From the NCBI RefSeq assembly GCF_000175215.2, contig NC_014817.1:214501-278500 (forward strand): a DNA stretch of 64,000 bases, in the 5' to 3' direction. Below the pieces are notes generated by a model. It searched no databases. It had not been told where the DNA came from and saw only the letters and a program-made list of their open reading frames with translations. This document shows, piece after piece, positions 8,191-17,737 of the stretch. Position numbers and translations under genes: made by a program. The DNA comes from Asticcacaulis excentricus CB 48. Lineage in GTDB: Bacteria; Pseudomonadota; Alphaproteobacteria; Caulobacterales; Caulobacteraceae. Within the stretch, counting starts at the first letter, position 1, and every line of letters begins with the position of its first letter.

Positions 8191-8487
8191 TCACATCTCT
8201 GCGTTCGTGAGATTTACGCGAAGATCGGCGTCACCGGGCAATGCCTCTTCTTCAGCACTGGGAGGCGCCTGCCGGGGTCTAAGTACAATCTCCATATCAA
8301 GGGCACGCGCTATTTCGATGAGCGTGGACAGTTGCAGATCGACGTCACAGCTTTCCAGTCTGTAAATTTAACTCTGGGGGATGCCTACAAGGTTTCCCAA
8401 CTCCGATTGAGACATCCCCTTCGCCTTACGTAGAGCCTGTATCTGGCGAACAAGACTATCAGACGCGTTGTGCTGTGTGGCGAACAT
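8191..8487 (-). pseudogene. HipB-like XRE antitoxin gene interrupted by an in-frame stop
   Basis: Reading from ATG 8487, 39 codons encode the first half of a helix-turn-helix protein (SLVRQIQALRKAKGMSQSEL, then GNLVGIPQS). Codon 40 (8370-8368) is TAA. The same frame then continues IYRLESCDVDLQLSTLIEIARALDMEIVL and runs to TGA at 8191, giving 98 codons in all. Intact relatives read roughly IPQSHISRIESGKVDLQLSTLIEIARALDMEL, so the frame is preserved on both sides of a nonsense codon. This is a broken antitoxin-type regulator, or a recent nonsense mutation. The truncated 39-aa product would lack the recognition helix. 8488-8600 holds nothing else I can identify. Confidence 0.7.
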
Positions 8488-8600
8488 TTCTTTCGCACTG
8501 ATAGAGCCTATCAAACGGCTGCGATGAGGCGTGAGGGTTCGATTAACCTGACGCCTGGTGGGCAGACGAAGCGCTAGGTATCAATAAATGTAAATCCTCA

Positions 8601-10415
8601 CTAGGGTCGCCACTTCACTTCACTTCTTTTGGTGATCTCCTGCGGAATCTCGTCGAGATTTCCGCCTTTTTGAGGCGATTGTAGACTGCTGGCATCCACG
8701 AATCCGCTGTAGGCCCCGTGCGTTAGGGTTGGCCCTCCGCGCAGCTCGACGTCGCCATATAGCTTTACTGTCCCCCTGATCACCGCCCCCGGCTCAAACT
8801 GCCCGATGCCCATAAAACTGGTTTTGACGAGGGCCTTGTCCGTGACTTTAACGCCATTCGAGATAAGGCTAAGCGCGCCGACGATGGCTTCACCGGATAC
8901 CTCGCCCCCATTCACAACAGCATGATCTTCGATGCGCGCATGATCCAGCACCTTACCGCTCAATACACGGGCCTGAGGCCCCACATAGGCACTCGCTGCG
9001 ACCTGCGCGCCATCGGCGACCCAACCACCACCATTAGGGTGCCGGTGCCCTTTTAAGGTAGGTGCTTGAGCGCCCGGCTGAAATCCCTCCGGCATGGCCC
9101 CTTCGAAGCTCGCCATCCAAGGATAACGGTAAATGGAGTGCCAAGGCTGATCCCACTGAATTTTCTGATAGACGTCGGGGGCCCCCATCACGACCAGATA
9201 TAAAGCCTTATCTGTCGCCTTGACGGGGAAGATCATGTCACCATCTGCCCCGTCAACTACAGGGCTTATGCGCGATTGGCCATCCTGGCTGATCGCCACT
9301 ACCCCCCAACGCCAGTTGGACCCCGGTTCAGCCAGTGTCGAAGGTTCATTTTCGAGACCAGGAAGGGTGTTTGCCGGCTTCGTCTGAACGATGCCCCGAA
9401 AAGTAACCGTTACCGTCGTTGCGCCGTTATCCGGAAACAACCTGACAATGTTATAGCCCCAGCGTTGGGGTGCCCATTCGAAGGGTACCGCAAATTGCCG
9501 CTTTTGGGTGTCGATGGCATCAAGCTGGGTGACTCGCAGGAAGCGTTGACCGTCGCGCTGTTCATAGGAACCGTAGGCCTTACGATAGATTTGGCCTTGA
9601 TCACTGCCGTCTGGATTGATGTAGTCCCAGTTGACATTATGCAGCGCCCAGTTGCCAAACACATCATTGAGTTGGCTAAGGCTCCAGCCCTGAGTGCGCA
9701 TCAGTACAACGAAAGGGTCCTCCTGCTCGTAGCCTGCCTGACCCGGTTTCAGCGCGTCAGACCAGAGGCGATTGACCGCCTCATAACCGAACTCATTCTT
9801 CAGGTACTCAAGAAACTGCCAGCTACAGTAGCGATCGCGGGTCGAGCCATAATAGAGGTGAGGGAAGTTAACCAGCATCTCTGAGCAATGGACGTTATCC
9901 CGGAAAACAGGAAGTTGATGCGTCATCCAATTGGCGTGGTTTTCCCACAACCAGCCCGAATAGACAGAGTCCCGGAAGCCACGCGACGAACCCTGTAGCC
10001 CGTGGGCAAATTCGTGTGCGAGACCCCAATTATCTTTGAGCGACAGAGGGTGGATCCACATGCCCATATCACGCTCCCCTGTTGGTCCGCCGGAAAGCGC
10101 AAAGCTCGGGTCGAGATTGATATTGGCCTTGTGCTTTTTGTCGGTATCACAGTACGGGACGGCAAACTTGGTCCCGTCCATGTAGAACTTCCAGATGTAT
10201 TCGAGCGTCTCCCCGGCGAACACGGCATCTGTTTTATTGACTGAGCCCTCTTTCCATCTAAAGGCGTAGTGCTCGGTCTCATACTGCACGGGCGCTTCTT
10301 CAGGCGTGCCTGATACAATCGCGAAGCTGCCGGGAATGCAGGCTGCCTTGGCTTGGGCGCCGGGGAAAAGGGCAGAGGCGGCCAACAAAGCGGTCGCGGA
10401 GATCAAAGCGCGCAT
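8601..10415 (-). CDS. Secreted HEFAH metallopeptidase-like protein (DUF6055 / Svx-AvrXca-like) with beta-helix tail
   Basis: 604 aa with a Sec signal peptide (MRALISATALLAASALFPGAQAKA). Residues 134-138 are HEFAH, and Glu158 in the following WLWENHANW helix could be the third zinc ligand, as in gluzincin-type metallopeptidases. The surrounding pattern (MGMWIHPLSLKDNWGLAHEFAHGLQG) recalls the DUF6055 / Svx-AvrXca group of secreted plant-associated proteins. Residues about 465-560 contain irregular hexapeptide-like repeats (VADGAQVAASAYVGPQARVL onwards), suggesting a left-handed parallel beta-helix at the C-terminus. No substrate is known to me. The gene lies 8 nt after the GH127 gene upstream and is surely in its operon, which suggests action on the same glycoprotein or cell-wall substrate. 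Confidence 0.7.
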   Translation of the reverse strand: MRALISATALLAASALFPGAQAKAACIPGSFAIVSGTPEEAPVQYETEHYAFRWKEGSVNKTDAVFAGETLEYIWKFYMDGTKFAVPYCDTDKKHKANINLDPSFALSGGPTGERDMGMWIHPLSLKDNWGLAHEFAHGLQGSSRGFRDSVYSGWLWENHANWMTHQLPVFRDNVHCSEMLVNFPHLYYGSTRDRYCSWQFLEYLKNEFGYEAVNRLWSDALKPGQAGYEQEDPFVVLMRTQGWSLSQLNDVFGNWALHNVNWDYINPDGSDQGQIYRKAYGSYEQRDGQRFLRVTQLDAIDTQKRQFAVPFEWAPQRWGYNIVRLFPDNGATTVTVTFRGIVQTKPANTLPGLENEPSTLAEPGSNWRWGVVAISQDGQSRISPVVDGADGDMIFPVKATDKALYLVVMGAPDVYQKIQWDQPWHSIYRYPWMASFEGAMPEGFQPGAQAPTLKGHRHPNGGGWVADGAQVAASAYVGPQARVLSGKVLDHARIEDHAVVNGGEVSGEAIVGALSLISNGVKVTDKALVKTSFMGIGQFEPGAVIRGTVKLYGDVELRGGPTLTHGAYSGFVDASSLQSPQKGGNLDEIPQEITKRSEVKWRP

Positions 10416-10423
10416 GGGTGTCT

Positions 10424-12799
10424 CTATCTGGCGGTGAAGAAGCGAAGGCCGAAAATCATGCCGGTCGAGCGGCCATTTGTGGGTTGGAGACGAACGGTTA
10501 CGGCCTCTTTGCCCTTGGTGAGGTCTTCGGGAATGTCGTAGACCTCATCAAAGAACGCACCGGGTCTCGGGGCTTCTGTATGCGCGACGCTGACCGCCTT
10601 TTGACCGTCGATCAGCACATCGAAAGCGCGCTTGTCGCTCCCCCAGTAGGTCGCTTGCAGCTGTAGCGGACCGGCATCCAGGCCCGGCGTTTTGCGCACC
10701 TTCATCGTGAACTGTATGAATCCACCCTGTCGCGCATCGCGTCCATTGCGTCCGCGATAGGTGCCGGGCCATGAGACGTCAGACTCGAGATTGTGGTCGC
10801 GTTCGGGCTGCATTTCACCGAGGTGCATGACGTCCACAGAGCGCGCGGCCAGATCACGCTGGCGTTCCTGGTCGGCGAGGAAGGCCGCCTCTTCGTCCTT
10901 CCACTGAGCCTCGCTGAAGCCCTTGAAATAAACACCGCTGCGTCGCTCATACTGGGCATAAAAGGGCACAAACGTCATTTCCGCAGGGCGGCCAACGCCC
11001 TTGGTGCGAAAGTGTGCTTTTTCTAAAGCGACGGGCTTGAATCCCGCCAGCAGATCGTCACCTACTAACGCGGGCTCCACCGCCTTGTAATCGTCGTCGA
11101 CGCCGCCCAGGTCCGCCGCCAGCACCAGCGGCCCACGCAGCACGGCCACCACCTTTCCATCGTCGCGGGTGGCTTCGAAACGCAAATCCAGTGGCAGGGA
11201 AAGCCTGACCGTGTCCCCCACCGCCCAGGCCCGATCAATGACCAGATAGCCGCCATCCCTCGTAGCCTTGACGGGTTTGTTATTCAGCGTCAGATCGGCG
11301 CGCTTCGCCCAGGCGGGGACACGCAGGGCCAGTTTGAACTTCGTCGGTCGGCGAAGGCTGGAAAGGCTGAAAACGATGTTTCCGTCATAAGGATAACCGG
11401 TGTCGAGTCGAAGGTGCGCGCCCTTGGTCGCCCAGCGGGCGGTGGCGGGGATGTAAAGATTGACGAAGAGGGTATCGCTCGATTGCCAAAAGATAGATTC
11501 ACCGTGTTTGGCGTGGCTTTCCATCCCTGAGCCGTGGCAACAGGTCCAGTTATCGACCGGATCCGAGAATCCGCGCGCCGCACCGGTGAACAGAGGCGTC
11601 ATGTAGCTGAACATGCCCGTCTTCGGATTCTGTTGGGCCAGCACATGGTTGAAGTGCGCGCGTTCAAAATAGTCGAAATAGCGCGCATCCGGTTCCCAGC
11701 CGTAAAGATGCCGCGTCAGCTTGAGCATGTTGTAGGTATTGCAATGCTCGCAGGTCGCTTCGGTGATGTGTTTGGAGATGGTATCGGGTTCGAAAAAGTA
11801 CTCCCGATCGGCATTGCCGCCGATCACATAGGAGTGGTGATTGACGACCCGTTCCCAGAAAAAGCTGGCGGCCTTGCGGTTGTTTTCGTTGCCCGTGACC
11901 TCGAAGAGGGTCGCTTCGCCCAGCAGCTTGGGAACCTGCGTATTGGCGTGGTTATTGGCCAGTTTGTCTTCACCGGCGGTGAGCGGATCGATGATGCGCT
12001 TATGGTGAAGGCGCTGTGCCAGTGCTAGCCAGCGCGGGTTTTCTGTGCGCCGGTAAAGTTCGGCGAAGGAGTCGTTCAATCCGCCAAATTCGCAGTTAAG
12101 CACGGTCTGAACCTGATCATCGGTCAGCGCACGGAAGACCTTGTCTATGTAAACACCAAGCCCGACCGCTACGGTAAGCGCCTTGTCATATCCGCAGAAG
12201 GTCTGAGCATCGAAGAGACCACTATAGAGCTTGTGCCAGTTATAGAGAGGCACCCAGCAGCCGTTCAGATCAAAGCCAGCCGAGCGGATGTCGCCAGCCA
12301 TGAGTTCCGGGAAGATCTCCTTGCCATCAACAACGCGGCCGTCCTTGCGCTTGCGGGTGAAACCCGCGACATAGCCGTCGCCGTGGGCACCCTGAACGAG
12401 GGCCAATTCGTCAATAATATAGGCGGCGCGAAGCTTAAGTGCGGCATTGCCTGTCTGCGCATGCATCAGGGAAATGGCTGAGAGGTAATGTCCGAGACTG
12501 TGGCCGGCAATCGTGTCGCGCTCCCAGCCGCCGTAAAGCTCAGCCTTGGGCGTCAGACCCGCAAATTTGCGATAATTATGCAAAAGTCGGTCGGGATTGA
12601 CGCTCAGCAGATAGGCTTCATTGACGTCTACTGCTGTTTTGAAAGGGGAGGGCAGCAGCCGGACATCGCTCAAGGGCAAAGACGTCACACTATCGTATGT
12701 GTCGTTGGCCCCAGCCCTGCCGGATACTGATATACCCGCCAAAAGGGCCGCTGTGCTTGTCAGCGTGTCGCGACGGGTAAAGGCGATCTTTAAGGTCAT
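10424..12799 (-). CDS. GH127 beta-L-arabinofuranosidase (second copy)
   Basis: 791 aa. A twin-arginine signal (FTRRDTLTSTAALLAG, residues 7-22) precedes a GH127 (DUF1680) catalytic domain without extra N-terminal modules. Zinc/nucleophile cysteines are in place: ITEATCEHC (E347, C350, C353) and NWTCCHGSG (C420-C421). After the barrel comes a beta-sandwich (about 460-560) and a C-terminal domain (about 640-790) of the type found at the end of many DUF1680 proteins. It should remove beta-L-arabinofuranose, acting in the periplasm after Tat export. It is divergent from the TonB receptor across a 436-bp region with two operator palindromes and is first in an operon with the HEFAH protein. It is only distantly similar to the copy at 5184, so different linkage specificity is likely. 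Confidence 0.87.
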   Translation of the reverse strand: MTLKIAFTRRDTLTSTAALLAGISVSGRAGANDTYDSVTSLPLSDVRLLPSPFKTAVDVNEAYLLSVNPDRLLHNYRKFAGLTPKAELYGGWERDTIAGHSLGHYLSAISLMHAQTGNAALKLRAAYIIDELALVQGAHGDGYVAGFTRKRKDGRVVDGKEIFPELMAGDIRSAGFDLNGCWVPLYNWHKLYSGLFDAQTFCGYDKALTVAVGLGVYIDKVFRALTDDQVQTVLNCEFGGLNDSFAELYRRTENPRWLALAQRLHHKRIIDPLTAGEDKLANNHANTQVPKLLGEATLFEVTGNENNRKAASFFWERVVNHHSYVIGGNADREYFFEPDTISKHITEATCEHCNTYNMLKLTRHLYGWEPDARYFDYFERAHFNHVLAQQNPKTGMFSYMTPLFTGAARGFSDPVDNWTCCHGSGMESHAKHGESIFWQSSDTLFVNLYIPATARWATKGAHLRLDTGYPYDGNIVFSLSSLRRPTKFKLALRVPAWAKRADLTLNNKPVKATRDGGYLVIDRAWAVGDTVRLSLPLDLRFEATRDDGKVVAVLRGPLVLAADLGGVDDDYKAVEPALVGDDLLAGFKPVALEKAHFRTKGVGRPAEMTFVPFYAQYERRSGVYFKGFSEAQWKDEEAAFLADQERQRDLAARSVDVMHLGEMQPERDHNLESDVSWPGTYRGRNGRDARQGGFIQFTMKVRKTPGLDAGPLQLQATYWGSDKRAFDVLIDGQKAVSVAHTEAPRPGAFFDEVYDIPEDLTKGKEAVTVRLQPTNGRSTGMIFGLRFFTAR

Positions 12800-12893
12800 G
12801 TCTGCGTCCTGGGGCAGGTGGTTTCACTTCAAAATGCCGCGAGCGTTGGATAAAAGAGTCGTGAGGCCGATCTACCGAAGCACAGGCCTGTGG

Positions 12894-12906
12894 GTATATG
12901 GTATAC
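12894..12906. promoter_or_regulatory. Operator-like palindrome, site 2
   Basis: GTATAT-G-GTATAC lies about 95 bp upstream of the second GH127 gene on the minus strand, in the divergent region shared with the TonB receptor. It has the same 6-1-6 layout as six other sites in the cluster. Confidence 0.55.
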
Positions 12907-13130
12907 AAAATATCGAATAATCGGACATAAAACAAGCCTTCAGACGCCTATTACGCAGGCGCGGACTTGATTTCACATTGTTTGAGCCGAATGCTGAAAT
13001 CTCAAACATATGATTTATTTTGATAAAATCTCCGCTTGACGGAAGTTCTCTCCTATTTGATCCAATAGGGCGGTTGTGGCCGAAAAGGCACAGGAATTGT
13101 CTGTTTTTATAAAATCGTCATCGAACGGGG

Positions 13131-13143
13131 GTATATCGTATAA
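13131..13143. promoter_or_regulatory. Operator-like palindrome, site 3, next to a -35-like TTGACG
   Basis: GTATAT-C-GTATAA is followed 7 bp later by TTGACG (13151-13156), a typical Caulobacter-type -35 element, and then by the TonB receptor gene. A protein bound here would contact or overlap RNA polymerase. Confidence 0.6.
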
Positions 13144-13235
13144 AATATTTTTGACGGATGCGATTTTTCGTGCCCAATTCTCTCCACCGAGACGCGCTGT
13201 CAGGGGACCGCGTCGTGTGGTTAGGATTTACGAAG

Positions 13236-15947
13236 ATGCACCCGTTCAACACAAAAAAGTGGATGCTAGCCGCAACCGGGCTGGCTGTGGTTATGTACTG
13301 CACGCCAGCTTTGGCGCAGAGCGCAAATGACAAACCGACAACCCCTCAGGCTGATGATGACAAGGAAACCGTCGTTATCGTCAAGGGCTTGCGCAAGAGC
13401 TTGCAATCCGCCGCACAAAAGAAGCGAAAAGCGGGGCAGATCCTTGAAGCGATCGACGCGGAGGATGTCGGCAAGCTCCCGGATAACAACGTTGTCGAGG
13501 CTATTTCGCGGGTGACCGGCGTCCAGATTACCCGTGAGCGTGGTGAAGGCGGCAGTGTCGCTATCCGAGGCATGACAGACATTCAGACAACCCTGAACGG
13601 AAATGCTACGTCTTCCGGGACAGGGCGTGCTGCATCGCTGAATGACATTCCAGCAGAGCTTTTGAAATCCGTACAGGTCTACAAAACGCGAACGGCGGAT
13701 CAGGTAGAAGGCGGCATTGCCGGAACGGTGAATGTTGATCTACGTCGTCCCCTTGATCTGCCGAAAGGCTGGACCTTTGCCGGCAGTGCCCGCCGTGTTT
13801 ACAGTAATGTCGGGGACACCGAGAGTCCGTATTACAGCGCTTTGGTCGCAAATCGTTTTTTGACGGATGCCGGTGAGTTCGGGTTTCTGTTAAATTTTTC
13901 GCACCAGAAAAACAACTATGGCGAGCAGTATATCGAAAATGAAACGCCACGTGAATTCTGGGGCGCCGAGCTTGCGGCCCTGCCTGCGGATAAGAAGACT
14001 ATCGTAGGCGTTTATAAGATGCGCTACGGCGTTGAACGCGGATTTGTCGAGCGTCCCTCTTACAACGCAGCCTTGCAGTGGAAGGTAAACGACAAGCTCA
14101 GCTTCCTCGTTGAAGCATCCGGCTTTGACTCGGAAGAGCATCGTCAGATGGATGTTCTGGAGGCACGCCTGAAGGACATTGCCAATGTGAAGATATCCAA
14201 TATCACACTCATGCCGGACGGTCGTTCGCTTAAGTCAGCAACGTTTTCGGGCACTGATCTGCCAATCGGTCCGTGGGCAAATGATCAGGCCATCACCAAC
14301 GAAAATCGTCGTCTCAATTTCGAAGTCAATTATAACACAGATCGCTGGAGCCTGAACGCGAGTGTGTACAAGGACGACAATCGCAGAGATATGCAGTGGT
14401 ACCGTCAAACCATTCGCTTCACTGATGCCACTTCGTTCTTTGTAGACATGGACTCGGATAAAACGGTCGAAGGTGCGCCGTATGTTGAATACACGGGTGT
14501 TAACCTTGCGGATGCAAGCAGTTACTATATGCGTGAGTTTGAGAACGGCAAGAACTTTGAGGAGAGCGAAGAGGTCGTCTGGCAGGCTAACGCGACCTAC
14601 CGGGCCAGCGATGACAAGTTATTGCGAAGCGTTCAGTTTGGCCTGCGGCACAGTGATCGTTCAACCAGCAACGCTTACGGCTATCGCTATGCAGGCTTCT
14701 CAGGCGCTAAAGCTGTCAAGCTCGCAAACTTTCCAAGCGGTAGTGTACTGGACGCTGTCTCCATCAAGGTGCCCGGCTTCGACTCTCCTACCTGGTATCG
14801 CCTGAATCTTAACAGCATCATTGACAATTTCGATGCCATCCGGGCCTATGCCACAGATCCGAACAAGGTGTCATACTCAGGGGGCTCTGGCGGCTGGGGC
14901 GACTCTGTTGTGACGACGGAAACCGGGTTCGGTTCATTTGAAGCGACTGAAAAAACAGCAGCCGTGTATGCGCAATTCACCTATGGATTCAATATCGCCA
15001 GTATTCCAGTCGACGGAGTGATTGGGGTCCGCAACACACACACTTGGGGAAGCAGCACCACGCGAAACTCACCGACCGCTAAGCCTGTCGTTGCCCCCAT
15101 TGACTACTCGGATGCGCTACCCAGTGCGACAGCCGTCATTCATTTCACGCCTAAGCTACAGTTGCGCTTGGCCTATACCGAGAATGTCCAGCGGCCCGGT
15201 TTCGGAGAAGCGACGTCTTGGGTGTCTCTCAACAATGATTGCCGGTGTGGATGGGGGGGTAATGCGGCTCTTTTGCCAAACCACGAAACCAGCTATGACG
15301 CGTCACTTGAATACTATTTTGGACGCTCTGGCCTAGTGTCACTGGCCACCTACCTTAAGAAACCTGATGGCTTCATCACTTGGGTGCATGAGGTGAATGT
15401 GCCGGTCCCAGGTTATGAGGGGCTTTGGACGGTGGACCGGCCGGTGAACGCGGGTCCGGGTGAATTCCAGGGGTATGAATTCGCGGCTCAGGGTTTCTTC
15501 GACTTTTTACCGGGAAAGTGGGCGAACTTCGGGGCCAGCTTGAATGCCACCTACAACGACAAGGCAGAGATTCTCTATCCTTACCTTAATGATACGGGGC
15601 TCGGCGACTACAACGCTGTGGGCAACTCCAAATACACCTACAATGTTGCGCTTTACTATGAAACGCCGCAATTAGGTGCACGTATCGCTTATAACTATCG
15701 TGATAAGTACCGTGACAGCGCGGTGCTTGATTACGATCAGGGGCGTTACTCGCTTTATGTCGATCCAACGTCACGCCTCGATGCGTCTCTCACATGGACG
15801 CCCATCCGCCAATTGACGCTCAGTGTTGAAGGCACCAACTTGCTTGAAAACAATACGAAGCGGTACTGGGGTGAAGACAACCTTGTCCCGATGGGGCTGC
15901 GTGTTCAGGCACGGACTATTCAGATCGGTGCCCGTTTCCGCTACTGA
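13236..15947 (+). CDS. TonB-dependent receptor (Xanthomonas/Caulobacter type)
   Basis: 903 aa from the ATG at 13236, chosen because it follows an AGGA site and leads into a signal peptide (MHPFNTKKWMLAATGLAVVMYCTPALAQ); a longer reading from 13158 adds unlikely residues. ETVVIVKG is a TonB-box-like segment. The plug domain follows (DAEDVGKLPDNNVVEAISRV, then GVQITRERGEGGSVAIRGM), and the protein ends in the outer-membrane signature IGARFRY with a terminal aromatic. Plug features match the Xanth-Caulo family that imports oligosaccharides or other plant-derived nutrients. It sits between the GH127 operon and the halogenase-like gene and is controlled from a promoter with the shared palindrome, so it is the likely uptake route for released glycans or glycopeptides. 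Confidence 0.92.
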   Translation: MHPFNTKKWMLAATGLAVVMYCTPALAQSANDKPTTPQADDDKETVVIVKGLRKSLQSAAQKKRKAGQILEAIDAEDVGKLPDNNVVEAISRVTGVQITRERGEGGSVAIRGMTDIQTTLNGNATSSGTGRAASLNDIPAELLKSVQVYKTRTADQVEGGIAGTVNVDLRRPLDLPKGWTFAGSARRVYSNVGDTESPYYSALVANRFLTDAGEFGFLLNFSHQKNNYGEQYIENETPREFWGAELAALPADKKTIVGVYKMRYGVERGFVERPSYNAALQWKVNDKLSFLVEASGFDSEEHRQMDVLEARLKDIANVKISNITLMPDGRSLKSATFSGTDLPIGPWANDQAITNENRRLNFEVNYNTDRWSLNASVYKDDNRRDMQWYRQTIRFTDATSFFVDMDSDKTVEGAPYVEYTGVNLADASSYYMREFENGKNFEESEEVVWQANATYRASDDKLLRSVQFGLRHSDRSTSNAYGYRYAGFSGAKAVKLANFPSGSVLDAVSIKVPGFDSPTWYRLNLNSIIDNFDAIRAYATDPNKVSYSGGSGGWGDSVVTTETGFGSFEATEKTAAVYAQFTYGFNIASIPVDGVIGVRNTHTWGSSTTRNSPTAKPVVAPIDYSDALPSATAVIHFTPKLQLRLAYTENVQRPGFGEATSWVSLNNDCRCGWGGNAALLPNHETSYDASLEYYFGRSGLVSLATYLKKPDGFITWVHEVNVPVPGYEGLWTVDRPVNAGPGEFQGYEFAAQGFFDFLPGKWANFGASLNATYNDKAEILYPYLNDTGLGDYNAVGNSKYTYNVALYYETPQLGARIAYNYRDKYRDSAVLDYDQGRYSLYVDPTSRLDASLTWTPIRQLTLSVEGTNLLENNTKRYWGEDNLVPMGLRVQARTIQIGARFRY

Positions 15948-15983
15948 TCCTGACCCGCTTCGATCCCCGGGTTGATCGCAAAG

Positions 15984-16014
15984 AAAATCCCCACTGGAAG
16001 CAGTGGGGATTTTT
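15984..16014. terminator. Bidirectional terminator
   Basis: AAAATCCCCACTG (15984-15996) pairs with CAGTGGGGATTTT (16001-16013) around a GAAG tetraloop. A-rich and T-rich flanks allow termination of both the TonB receptor (plus) and the convergent halogenase-like gene (minus). Confidence 0.9.
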
Positions 16015-16043
16015 CGTTACGCCTAAGATTGGGGTTAAAATCT

Positions 16044-17561
16044 TTACGCGCTGACGAAGTGAGGGGACGCGCAGGTCTTTGCGATATAGGCTTCGTGTCC
16101 GGGCATCATGTTGACCAGACCGGTCGTACCTTCACGAACCTTCTGTATTCGCCAGCGAAATTCGTCATCGGGCATCACGTCAGCGCCGGGGTGATAAGAC
16201 TGCGGCATCAGGCCCTGCCCGGCGAGCACGGCAAACCAGCTGGCTTCCTTGAAGAGGTCTTGAGGGCGCACGAGCGGCTGATTATTTTCCCTGAAGCTGT
16301 CGAGGCGGAATTGCAGGCTGTCGGGGATGTCCATATGCTTGCAATAGGACCAGAAGGGCGTGTCTTCGCGCGTTGTGACCTTATAGTGAGCGATCAGGAA
16401 GTCCTTCACATTGGTATAGGCGTCCAGCATGGCCCGATTGAAGCAGGCGCGGGCCGTATCGGTGATGCCGCCTCTGGGGAAATAAAGCTGGAGTGTCGCT
16501 ATGGCTTCCTGAACCAGCCAAATGGAGGTCGATTCCAGCGGCTCAAGAAAGCCTGATGCCAGTCCCATGGCGATAACGTTGTGGTTCCACATTTGCTTCC
16601 GGTGGCCTGTCTGGAAGCGGATCACGCGCGGCTCTGCCTGGGCTTGGCCGTCAAGGCGTTGCATCAGCAGGTCCGAGGCCGTTTCTTCGCTCAGATAGCT
16701 GTCGCAGAAGACATAGCCATTGCCGGTGCGATGCTGCAGGGGGATGCGCCACTGCCAGCCGGCTTCGCGCGCCGTGGATGTCGTGTAGGGCGTCAGCGGA
16801 TCGACCTTATCGCACGGAACGGCCACGGCGCGGTTACACGGCAGCCATTTGGACCAGTCTTCATAACCGCTTTTGAGTGTCTGTTCGATCAACAGGCCGC
16901 GGAAGCCGGAGCAGTCGATGAACAGGTCGCCCTCAATACGCTCACCGCTGGCCAGAACAACGGCGGTGACATCGCCGTTGTCCGGATCCTGCTGCACCTC
17001 GGTTATACGGCCTTCTTTGCGTACCACCCCCCGTTGCACGCAGACATCACGCAGATAGCGCGCATAGAGTGAAGCGTCAAAGTGGAAGGCGTAGTTGACG
17101 GCCGGGACGTTGGGGTTGATCTCCTTCATGCGCCCGAAGCGGTTGGCGCGCGCCGCCAGAGTCTGAGGATTGAACAAGCCAAAATCAGCAGAGCCGCCGG
17201 CCTTTTGGTAGCGCATCCAGTAGTGGTTGAAGTTCAGACCACCCATATCAACGCCATAGACGCCAAACGGGTGGAAATAGTCACTACCCGGTGCCGACCA
17301 GTCTTTGAAGCGAATGCCCAGTTTGAATGTGCCGTTGACCGCCTTCAGGAAGGCGTTTTCGTCCAGGCCCAACATGTCATTGAACTGGATCATGGGCGGG
17401 ATCGTCGCTTCGCCCACGCCAACCGTTCCAATTTCGTCCGACTCGATCAGCGTCACCGTGTAGGGCAGGGCGGAGAAACTGCGGCGCAGGGCCGCGGCGG
17501 CCATCCAGCCGGCGGTTCCGCCGCCTACAATGACCAGCCTGTACATGCCTTTGACGTTCAT
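16044..17561 (-). CDS. Tryptophan-halogenase-family flavoprotein
   Basis: 505 aa, the usual length. The FAD-binding GGGTAGW motif is at residues 13-19. Lys80 in the TFKLGIRF segment corresponds to the catalytic lysine of PrnA/RebH. The WQWRIP motif (residues 269-274), a mark of flavin-dependent halogenases, is present, as is Glu343 in EPLESTS, which matches the second catalytic residue of the family. Such genes are common next to TonB receptors and glycosidases in Caulobacterales and Xanthomonads without any natural-product cluster, so the real substrate is unknown. No signal peptide is seen, hence cytoplasmic. Convergent with the TonB receptor gene, with a shared terminator. Confidence 0.85.
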   Translation of the reverse strand: MNVKGMYRLVIVGGGTAGWMAAAALRRSFSALPYTVTLIESDEIGTVGVGEATIPPMIQFNDMLGLDENAFLKAVNGTFKLGIRFKDWSAPGSDYFHPFGVYGVDMGGLNFNHYWMRYQKAGGSADFGLFNPQTLAARANRFGRMKEINPNVPAVNYAFHFDASLYARYLRDVCVQRGVVRKEGRITEVQQDPDNGDVTAVVLASGERIEGDLFIDCSGFRGLLIEQTLKSGYEDWSKWLPCNRAVAVPCDKVDPLTPYTTSTAREAGWQWRIPLQHRTGNGYVFCDSYLSEETASDLLMQRLDGQAQAEPRVIRFQTGHRKQMWNHNVIAMGLASGFLEPLESTSIWLVQEAIATLQLYFPRGGITDTARACFNRAMLDAYTNVKDFLIAHYKVTTREDTPFWSYCKHMDIPDSLQFRLDSFRENNQPLVRPQDLFKEASWFAVLAGQGLMPQSYHPGADVMPDDEFRWRIQKVREGTTGLVNMMPGHEAYIAKTCASPHFVSA

Positions 17562-17628
17562 GCTTTATTTCCGATGCAGTCGAACCCGCCCACTATGAGC
17601 CTTCTGATACATTACTGTCAATCGCTCG

Positions 17629-17641
17629 GTATATCGTATAA
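17629..17641. promoter_or_regulatory. Operator-like palindrome, site 4, next to TTGACA
   Basis: GTATAT-C-GTATAA is followed after 5 bp by TTGACA (17647-17652). It lies between the divergent halogenase-like gene (start 17561) and the LecA-like gene (start 17738), and could control either or both. Confidence 0.6.
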
Positions 17642-17737
17642 CGTATTTGACATAATCTCCGTTTCATGGCTTCCTCGTGTCGGCAGGAGGTATCGGTGGG
17701 CTGCCTTACGGAACAAAAAGGGGAATGGGTACAAACC

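Noticed and set aside
8093..8433. Two plus-strand open frames behind the first GH127
   Set aside because: They are antisense to the hipB-like pseudogene and its remnant, and their translations have no recognisable pattern.
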